Part shown: in pieces, positions 6,735 through 11,960 of the stretch
How positions within the stretch are numbered: the first letter of the stretch is position 1
Layout: each line of letters starts with the position of its first letter
NCBI GenBank assembly: GCA_018679295.1
Contig: JAHHLP010000145.1
Coordinates: forward strand, 1-11,960
Direction of reading: 5' to 3'
Source of the DNA: Rhodothermia bacterium
GTDB taxonomy: Bacteria; Bacteroidota; Rhodothermia; Rhodothermales; JABDKH01
Length of the DNA: 11,960 nt
The notes under the pieces: generated by a model
What the model was told of the DNA's origin: nothing
The model's database searches: none
Seen by the model: the letters and a program-made list of their open reading frames with translations, nothing else
Translations under genes and position numbers: made by a program

Positions 6735-8399
6735 TCACGCGGATTGGATGTCAATTATCTGATGCTCCCTGAGGTCGAATGAAATCCCAGATTGAAGTTC
6801 GCCCAGAAAACCGGGGCCGTACTTGTTCAGGAAATAGATGATTGAGAGACTACGCTCCTGAGGTTTCCCGTTCGGGAACAGATTGGTCTGCAAACGCCGG
6901 AGGCGATCCCGGTCCTCGTCGTGCCGTCGCTTTTCCGCTTTCAAAACCTTCTCTTCAAGTCGCTTCCATTCTTTCACGATGGCGGCGCGCGTCGCCTCTA
7001 CCGACTTCGTCATGGAACCATCAACGGATGTCGCGACCGACTTGATAGCGTTGACTCCTTCGTGTAGATGACTCCCGGCCTTCTGAAACTCGGAACTCAG
7101 GTCCACATCCATCTGGTCCAGTACTACCTGCCGGAATAGGTCGTTTGCATTCTTGCCAGCCTCGGAAACGTCCAACCCATACTCATCCAAGAGCTTTCGG
7201 ACTTTCGCTTCGACAATCGTCACACTGGCTCGAGGATAGACGGCCGGCATGGGCAATCCGAACCACTCGTAGGCTGGCTTTAGCTGAGCGAAGTAGGCGA
7301 TCTCTCCCGGGCCACCGACATATGCGACCGTCGGCAGGATGCGGTCCTGAAGGATGGGACGCAACACTACGTTGGGACTTATGCAGCACGGGTCCTTCTC
7401 GATCGTTGCAGCGAGTTCTTTCTTGCTGAAGGACGTTGACTGACCCCGCACAACAAATTGATCATCGTTAATCAGATCGATTGCAAACCGGCCATGCTGA
7501 TTGATGAAAAACAGGTTTGTCGGGCTGACGGTCAGCTGCGTGTGGTAATCGCTTTCCAGTTCACGCGAGACAGATCGAATCGAATCGACCAACGTTTGCG
7601 ATCCATCGACCTCCTGAAGAAATAGCGGCACGGCAGCCGACTTGAACCTGCGATCATCAGGAGAAATGAAGATCAGCCCGTCGTCGGGAAAAAGGCTCTT
7701 GAGCAAGCGCGCAAATGCGGTTCGCATGGAGACGCCCGGCTGGTAGGCGTCCCGCGCCATCTTCATGAGCTCAGGCTTGAAGTCCGTAGGCGGAAGCAGA
7801 TCGTCGAGTTGGTCAAGCAGGCCAGTGATGGCGTCGCCGAGCTTGAGCCGTCCAACCGGTCCATGATTTTCGCCCTCGTTCAGTGGGGCGATATCATAGG
7901 TGAGCGATACCGTCTCGTTGCGACTTAGCAAGTGGACGGTTTTTACTTCGTCCAGATCGTGGTCCTCTCCCTCCAGCCAAAATATCGGAACTACGTCCAT
8001 GCCCGACGATTCAGCGAGCTTCCTGGACAGAGCGATGGCTGTGGAGGTCTTGTAAATCGTGTACAAAGGCCCTCCGAGCATCCCGACCTGCTGCCCTGTT
8101 ACAACAGCGAGAGACCCATCTTGCCGAAGCCGTTCGATGTTATTCCTTGTCGCATCGTCGAGCGCCCATTCTTCATTTTGTGAGAGAAGCGTGTCGGCGA
8201 GTAGATCACGATCGCGGCCGAACGCGTTTACTGCATTTGCGTGCAGGGCGATGTCTTCGAGGGAGCGATAGTCAGAGGCGTAGAACCTGGCGACGCGATC
8301 AAAGTGCTCGCAGTAATCCCGAAACAACCTGGAAAAACCATCCATCGCCGAGAATGGACGACTCGAGGTCAGGAGGTCGATGGCAGCGACTGATTGCAT
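6735..8399 (-). CDS. bshC: Bacillithiol biosynthesis cysteine-adding enzyme BshC
   Basis: A 554-residue protein close to the usual BshC length of about 540. BshC is the proposed ligase that joins cysteine to GlcN-malate in the last bacillithiol step. Conserved segments seen are VVTGQQVGMLGGPLYTIYK (99-117), IFWLEGEDHDLDEV (139-152), LRPILQDRILPTVAYVGGPG (346-365) followed by EIAYFAQLKPAY, a charged coiled coil (about 465-505) and ERSLSIIYFLNKYGPGFL (515-532). The start is ATG 8399, which has AGGAAG with good spacing upstream. An in-frame GTG at 8441 would add 14 residues encoded by a hairpin sequence and lacks a ribosome site. The gene follows the DUF151 gene after 95 bases holding a strong hairpin, and is followed directly by the HD hydrolase. 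Identification is secure. Confidence 0.95.
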   Translation of the reverse strand: MQSVAAIDLLTSSRPFSAMDGFSRLFRDYCEHFDRVARFYASDYRSLEDIALHANAVNAFGRDRDLLADTLLSQNEEWALDDATRNNIERLRQDGSLAVVTGQQVGMLGGPLYTIYKTSTAIALSRKLAESSGMDVVPIFWLEGEDHDLDEVKTVHLLSRNETVSLTYDIAPLNEGENHGPVGRLKLGDAITGLLDQLDDLLPPTDFKPELMKMARDAYQPGVSMRTAFARLLKSLFPDDGLIFISPDDRRFKSAAVPLFLQEVDGSQTLVDSIRSVSRELESDYHTQLTVSPTNLFFINQHGRFAIDLINDDQFVVRGQSTSFSKKELAATIEKDPCCISPNVVLRPILQDRILPTVAYVGGPGEIAYFAQLKPAYEWFGLPMPAVYPRASVTIVEAKVRKLLDEYGLDVSEAGKNANDLFRQVVLDQMDVDLSSEFQKAGSHLHEGVNAIKSVATSVDGSMTKSVEATRAAIVKEWKRLEEKVLKAEKRRHDEDRDRLRRLQTNLFPNGKPQERSLSIIYFLNKYGPGFLGELQSGISFDLREHQIIDIQSA

Positions 8400-8420
8400 A
8401 TGGTCTTCCTGAAAACAGCA

Positions 8421-8470
8421 GAGGCGAGGCTGCCGACCCACGCCATGTGGCGTTCCGGCAAACTCGCCTC
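8421..8470 (-). terminator. Three-tier 50-base hairpin between DUF151 gene and bshC
   Basis: The segment folds into nested perfect stems: GAGGCGAG (8421-8428) with CTCGCCTC (8463-8470), TGCCG (8431-8435) with CGGCA (8456-8460), and ACGCC (8440-8444) with GGCGT (8449-8453), closing a 4-base loop. This gives 18 base pairs with small internal loops. On the minus strand it lies 24 bases after the DUF151 stop and is followed by TGCTGTTTTC, then the bshC AGGAAG site. The T-run is imperfect, so it may be a terminator or attenuator between the two genes, an mRNA-stability element, or a site controlling bshC translation. The structure is directly visible; the function is inferred. Confidence 0.5.
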
Positions 8471-8494
8471 GAGCGCATGTGACCAGCGGGCAGG

Positions 8495-9076
8495 CTAGTT
8501 CAATTCGTTCTTGTACTTCTCGATGTCGTCGCGCAATTTCGCCGCTCGCTCGTAATCCTCTTCACTGATCGCCTTGTCCAGCTGCTCCTCGAGTCTTTCA
8601 AGCTGAGAAGTCGGTGTTGAGGGCTCGTCCTCCTCCACGGGTTCGCCAGAAATCGCAACTCCCTCTTCGTCCGACGGAATTCCTGCTTCCTCCAGAACAT
8701 CGGGTGCTACATAGATCGGGGCATCAACCCGCACTGCAAGCGCGACGGCGTCGCTGGGGCGGGAGTCGAGTTGGTCCTCATCACCCTCATGTATGTATCT
8801 GATCTTAGCGAAAAACGTCCCCTCGCGGAGTTCGTCGATCACTACGTCAAGCACCTCCGCTCCAACCGACTCAAACAGGTCGCGCAGGAGATCGTGCGTC
8901 ATCGGGCGCGGGGGTTGGATCTTCTCGAGTTCGAGAGCGATGGCCTGTGCTTCAAAAGCGCCTATGATGATCGGAAGTCGCCGGTTGCCGTCGACCTCTC
9001 CGAGTACTAGAGCATATGCGCCGCCGCTGGACGGGCTGGTCGAGAGGCCGATAATGTCGACTTGAATGAAATCCAT
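8495..9076 (-). CDS. Bifunctional nuclease family protein (DUF151) with C-terminal UVR motif
   Basis: A 193-residue protein. Residues 1-130 carry the DUF151 (BFN) domain hallmarks: LPIIIGAFEAQAIALELE (34-51), RPMTHDLL (57-64), GTFFAKI (86-92), DSRPSDAVALAV (104-115) and APIYVAPDVL (119-128). An acidic Ser/Pro/Thr linker (about 133-156) leads to a UVR-type helix pair, LEEQLDKAISEEDYERAAKL (162-181) and RDDIEKYK, as in UvrB and ClpC-associated proteins. Members in plants have DNase and RNase activity; the bacterial role is poorly known. The ATG at 9076 has AGAAGG 3-4 bases upstream. The gene lies 53 bases after hisC and about 95 bases before bshC, possibly in one transcript interrupted by the hairpin at 8421-8470. 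The BFN plus UVR combination is familiar in Bacteroidota and related phyla. Confidence 0.92.
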   Translation of the reverse strand: MDFIQVDIIGLSTSPSSGGAYALVLGEVDGNRRLPIIIGAFEAQAIALELEKIQPPRPMTHDLLRDLFESVGAEVLDVVIDELREGTFFAKIRYIHEGDEDQLDSRPSDAVALAVRVDAPIYVAPDVLEEAGIPSDEEGVAISGEPVEEDEPSTPTSQLERLEEQLDKAISEEDYERAAKLRDDIEKYKNELN

Positions 9077-9129
9077 TAACCTTCTTGCTGCGGTTTGGGC
9101 GGGACGCGGAAATGGACGTTACAGCGTGA

Positions 9130-10230
9130 TCAATGATCCAAGATTTTTGTTAACGCATCCAAAAATGCCTTGTTCTCAGCACTTGTGCCTGCACAAACTC
9201 TAACATAATCCCGAAGTTCGGAGTATCCACTCATGTCCCGAATGAGCACGCCATGCCCTGCCATCATTTCAACAAAATCGGCGGGACGCGTCGGCGCTTT
9301 AAAAAGTACGAAGTTGGCCTTGGAGGGTACAGGCTGAAGTCCGAATCGGTTCAGCGCCTCATAAAGCTTGTCCACCGATTCCTGCATCTCACGCACGCGC
9401 CTTTGGACCAATGCGGGCTCATTGAGAAGGCGTATGGCCGTCCGCTTCGCGAGTTCACCGATCATGAATGGCAGTCGGGCTTTCCTGAGTTCAGAAATCA
9501 CGGAAGGACGACCGATGAGGTAGCCAATGCGGAGTCCGGCGAGACCGAAGCCCTTGGAGAGGGTCCGCATGATGAGGACGTTTGGATGCTTCTGCATCAA
9601 TGAAATCGCGTCGGGCTGCTCGCTGAACTCAACATACGCTTCGTCTACAAGAACAAAGCCGCGGGCCGTCTCAACCAGCCGCTGCAAGTCCGAATGATTC
9701 ACCTCCAGTCCGGTGGGATTGTTTGGCGTGGCGATAACCGTAAGATCCGGATCGAGCTGGCCCGCCGTCGTGATGATCCGGTCCATGTCAAAGGAGAGGT
9801 CTTCAAGACAAGTGATCTCCGTCAGTTGTCCGCCAAATAGCCTGACGACGCTTCGAAACAGGGCGAAGAGGGGGCTGGGCAAGAGGACCTTGCCGTCGGC
9901 CATGAGTGCGAGGCCCAGCGTATGGGTCAACTCGTTAGAACCATTTCCAACCAGGATGCCTTCGGGATTTACGCCGAGCATCTCAGCGAGCGCCGATTCA
10001 AGGTCTCCCGGTTGATCGTCCGGGTATCGGTTGAAAGGAACCGATACCATTTCGGACAGGACTTCCTGCTTGAGGGATTCCGGCAGATCGTAGGGGCTTT
10101 CGTTCTGATTCAGCTTGGCCTCAATCGCAGGATACGATCGGACGCGGTACTGCTTTTCAGACCTGACGGCTGGGCGAATTCTCTCGAGGATACTTGACTC
10201 CGTGAGCATTTCAGTGTCGGTGGGCTCCAT
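9130..10230 (-). CDS. hisC: Histidinol-phosphate aminotransferase
   Basis: A 366-residue class-II, fold-type I PLP aminotransferase. It transfers the amino group from glutamate to imidazole-acetol phosphate to give histidinol phosphate in histidine synthesis. The sequence shows LNQNESPYDLP (40-50), NRYPDDQPGDL (67-77), GNGSNELTHTLG (95-106), TPNNPTG (168-174), VDEAYVEF (195-202), and the PLP-binding lysine in TLSKGFGLAGLRIGY (Lys226) with the phosphate-binding Arg234 nearby. Length fits HisC. I chose ATG 10230; the GTG immediately upstream (10233) would add one residue, and neither has a clear Shine-Dalgarno site. No other his gene is nearby, so the assignment relies on family resemblance. 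Related aromatic aminotransferases of the same subfamily are the main alternative. Confidence 0.92.
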   Translation of the reverse strand: MEPTDTEMLTESSILERIRPAVRSEKQYRVRSYPAIEAKLNQNESPYDLPESLKQEVLSEMVSVPFNRYPDDQPGDLESALAEMLGVNPEGILVGNGSNELTHTLGLALMADGKVLLPSPLFALFRSVVRLFGGQLTEITCLEDLSFDMDRIITTAGQLDPDLTVIATPNNPTGLEVNHSDLQRLVETARGFVLVDEAYVEFSEQPDAISLMQKHPNVLIMRTLSKGFGLAGLRIGYLIGRPSVISELRKARLPFMIGELAKRTAIRLLNEPALVQRRVREMQESVDKLYEALNRFGLQPVPSKANFVLFKAPTRPADFVEMMAGHGVLIRDMSGYSELRDYVRVCAGTSAENKAFLDALTKILDH

Positions 10231-10266
10231 CACGAGCCGAAATTAACGACTAATGCCCTGTGGTGC

Positions 10267-10431
10267 TTATGTGCTCGAGATTTGTACGGAGCTTCCGGCC
10301 GCAAAAATCGGAAGCGTGTTCTGATCCAGATCGGTTTCGACGACCGCTGTGAACTGAGCCAGACCTGGCGCCAGGATCTGAGATGCGTAGAAAATGTCAG
10401 AAGTCGCCGTCGCCGTCCGCGAATCGCACAT
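10267..10431 (-). CDS. Possible 54-residue small protein overlapping the DUF3276 gene end
   Basis: An ATG at 10431, directly preceded by GGAAGAGG, opens a 54-codon frame that overlaps the last 35 bases of the DUF3276 gene in a different frame and ends 36 bases before hisC. The peptide reads MCDSRTATATSDIFYASQIL at the start, then LAPGLAQFTAVVETDLDQ and ends AAGSSVQISST. It has alternating hydrophobic residues, no repeats and no membrane segment. About 60% of third positions are G or C, compatible with coding but not decisive. I recognise no family. A 7-bp inverted repeat (10291-10297 and 10309-10315) lies inside it. Overlap and ribosome-site quality favour translational coupling; the alternative is non-coding spacer. 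Confidence 0.28.
   Translation of the reverse strand: MCDSRTATATSDIFYASQILAPGLAQFTAVVETDLDQNTLPIFAAGSSVQISST
10291..10315 (-). terminator. Inverted repeat between DUF3276 gene and hisC
   Basis: GCTTCCG (10291-10297) and CGGAAGC (10309-10315) form a perfect 7-bp stem with an 11-base loop containing AAAAA. No T-run follows on the minus strand, so it is a weak terminator candidate after the DUF3276 gene, or simply part of the possible small ORF that covers it. Confidence 0.2.
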
Positions 10432-10807
10432 CCTCTTCCGGTTCTGTCAATTCAGGAAGGCCTCGAAAATCGTAGTCCGGCAAACACTCGGACTTGATGT
10501 GACGGATCACGTCGTGCATCGCGGATACGAACTTGCCAAAATCCTCTTTGTACAGAAAGATCTTGTGCTTCTCGTAACGGCCCTCGTCGAGCCGCTTGCT
10601 CTCGGTAATCGTGATGAAAAAATCCTCGCCGGAACGCGTGGACTTGACATCGAAGAAGTAGGTTCGCTTACCAGCAGGTACGCGTTTCGAGAAGACCTCG
10701 TCCCGATACCGGTTTCTTCTTCCCGCTGTGTCGCTCGATCCCTGATCGGCCCTGCCGGGTGCATCGTCAGATGCGTGCTGATCGCCCCGATCCATTTCTT
10801 GATCCAT
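10397..10807 (-). CDS. DUF3276 family PUR-alpha-like nucleic-acid-binding protein
   Basis: A 136-residue protein. Residues 32-106 match the PUR-domain protein family PF11680 (DUF3276) widespread in Bacteroidota: RDEVFSKRVPAGKRTYFFDV (35-54), then KSTRSGEDFFITITESKR (55-72), HKIFLYKEDFGKF (81-93) and MHDVIRHIK (97-105). PUR proteins bind single-stranded DNA or RNA; Borrelia BpuR is the best known bacterial relative. The N-terminal 30 residues and the acidic C-terminus look disordered. I chose ATG 10807, preceded by GGGGGA. A TTG at 10828 would add seven residues and an ATG at 10795 would remove four. The gene lies 112 bases after the protease/TPR gene. Its role in this organism is unknown; nucleic-acid binding is inferred from the family. 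Confidence 0.88.
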   Translation of the reverse strand: MDQEMDRGDQHASDDAPGRADQGSSDTAGRRNRYRDEVFSKRVPAGKRTYFFDVKSTRSGEDFFITITESKRLDEGRYEKHKIFLYKEDFGKFVSAMHDVIRHIKSECLPDYDFRGLPELTEPEEDVRFADGDGDF

Positions 10808-10919
10808 CAATCCCCCGGCGCTCTCCAAGATCTATCGCGCGGCCATCAATAAACTGGAATATGAATTTGTCGCGTAATATGCGAAGCGGCCAAGGAAAAT
10901 ACAATTGACGCAGGGTCGC

Positions 10920-11960
10920 TTACCATGTCGAGTGGGCATGAATCTGCGCTCGCGGCATCGGCTGGAGCGTCTTTGGGTGAAGAACCTCGTTCTGAATAAT
11001 GCGATTCAGCTCCCGCTGCCAAACGCGGCTCACCCTTCCCAGCCGAGCGGAGGCGATCGCCATGCCGGCTTGATTGCCTCGGGCGAGGTGACAAAGGGCG
11101 AGATGGAAGATGGCAGGCGCATAGTCCGGATCGTGCGAAACGACTTGCCTGAACAGCTCGGAGGCCTCCTTGTACCGATGGAGTCGCATCAACGTCCGGG
11201 CAAGGCCGTACTTGGCCAGGTTTCGATATGGCTCGGCAAGTATCGTCCGCTCGAAGTAATCAGCCGCCTGCTCAAGTCGACCTTCTCTGAAACGTTCAAC
11301 GCCGAGCAGATAGGCGGCCGGGAAATACTCCTCGAACAAGTCCAGAACATTTGCGAAAGAGCTGTCGGCAACATGGGGCGTACCCAGCATACGATAAAGA
11401 ACGCCTCGAAAGAAATGCAGTCCGGGATCCGAATTCCGCATAGCAAGCGAGCTCTCAAACGCGTCCAACTCCGATCTCAGAGACTCGCCAAACCGCTCGC
11501 CGCGACCAATCATCGCAAGTAGTCGGAACGCCTGGACGTAGGGTCTCGACCTGAAGTTGCCGTCCGCAAACAGCGCCCGAAGAGAGCGCGGGCCAAGTGT
11601 CGAGTTTACCAAGCCAAGTGCAGGTCGTGGATCGTTTGCAATGCAGACGGTCTCTTCGAGAACATCCGGACGCGAGTCAACCATCGTTCCCAGTGTTACG
11701 ACGCCAACCACTTCACCTCGCGCGTTCAGAAGAGGTCCTCCGCTATCGCCCGGCCCAACAGCATTGCTGGTGACCCATGCCCGATCATAGCCGAGCCGTG
11801 CACCATCAAATCGAACTCCTGCCGTACTGCGCCGAGTACCACCCGGCCAGCCATATGTAAACACAGCACGGCCATCATCAGAGGTGTCAACCCGACCCGT
11901 ACCAATTGCCTGCAACGAGAGGGGTACGATTCCTTCGTCCTCCACCACACCGGGCTCGAC
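10920..11960 (-). CDS. Trypsin-like serine protease with C-terminal TPR repeats (N-terminus outside window)
   Basis: The frame is open to the right edge, so only the last 346 residues are seen. The visible part starts inside a chymotrypsin-fold protease: NAVGPGDSGGPLLNARGEVV (window residues 66-85) holds the catalytic Ser73 motif, followed by the VGVVTLG strand. The catalytic His and Asp must lie beyond the window if the enzyme is active. After a linker there are at least three tetratricopeptide units (about residues 180-310), for example AAYLLGVERFREGRLEQAAD, then KYGLARTLMRLHRYKEASEL and IFHLALCHLARGNQAGMA. TPRs normally bind proteins. Export to the periplasm is plausible for such proteases, but the signal peptide cannot be checked. 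It is the first visible gene of the minus-strand array, 112 bases before the DUF3276 gene. HtrA-like proteins usually carry PDZ domains instead; none is seen here. Confidence 0.85.
   Translation of the reverse strand, partial: VEPGVVEDEGIVPLSLQAIGTGRVDTSDDGRAVFTYGWPGGTRRSTAGVRFDGARLGYDRAWVTSNAVGPGDSGGPLLNARGEVVGVVTLGTMVDSRPDVLEETVCIANDPRPALGLVNSTLGPRSLRALFADGNFRSRPYVQAFRLLAMIGRGERFGESLRSELDAFESSLAMRNSDPGLHFFRGVLYRMLGTPHVADSSFANVLDLFEEYFPAAYLLGVERFREGRLEQAADYFERTILAEPYRNLAKYGLARTLMRLHRYKEASELFRQVVSHDPDYAPAIFHLALCHLARGNQAGMAIASARLGRVSRVWQRELNRIIQNEVLHPKTLQPMPRAQIHAHSTW

Noticed and set aside
8400..8441. N-terminal extension of BshC from GTG 8441
   Set aside because: The extension runs through the hairpin and lacks a ribosome site, whereas ATG 8399 has AGGAAG upstream and gives the normal family length.
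10808..10919. Promoter for the DUF3276 gene (TTGTAT, 17 bases, CATATT on the minus strand)
   Set aside because: Matches to sigma-70-type boxes are poor, and Bacteroidota use a different consensus that I cannot find here.

Overview
The window looks like chromosomal DNA of a Bacteroidota bacterium, probably from the Rhodothermia/Balneolia side of the phylum. The evidence is a DUF3276 (PUR-alpha-like) protein typical of Bacteroidota, a LeuRS whose zinc-knuckle region has lost its second Cys pair, two bacillithiol biosynthesis genes (bshB1, bshC), moderately high G+C by eye, and few strong Shine-Dalgarno sites. This is inferred from protein families, not from an rRNA gene. No rRNA, tRNA, IS element, CRISPR array or phage gene is visible. 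The longest stretch without a gene is about 220 bases.

Layout. At the left edge on the plus strand is a small basic protein whose C-terminal half resembles a cysteine-free anti-sigma zinc-finger domain (104-334). After a 220-base gap comes a 434-residue RecA/KaiC-like protein with an imperfect P-loop, an acidic linker and a C-terminal domain resembling a degenerate GGDEF fold (555-1859). It converges on a minus-strand pair, leuS then bshB1, separated by 10 bases (5440-1876). Diverging from leuS is a plus-strand CoA-binding-fold protein (5603-6022). That gene converges on a minus-strand array running in from the right edge: a trypsin-like protease/TPR protein cut by the window end, a DUF3276 protein, hisC, a DUF151 protein with a UVR motif, bshC, and a single-domain HD hydrolase of the RelA/SpoT type whose ATG lies one base after the bshC stop.

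Functional reading. BshB1 (deacetylation of GlcNAc-malate) and BshC (the proposed cysteine-adding enzyme) are two of the three bacillithiol steps; the glycosyltransferase BshA is not in the window. The rest is core metabolism and regulation: leucyl-tRNA charging, histidine synthesis, a nucleic-acid-binding PUR protein and a likely alarmone or nucleotide hydrolase. I see no defence or mobile system. The points most worth a second look are the KaiC-like/degenerate-GGDEF fusion, the tight coupling of bshC to an alarmone-type hydrolase, a three-tier 18-bp hairpin just upstream of bshC, a possible structured leader before leuS, and a 54-codon ORF between the DUF3276 gene and hisC.
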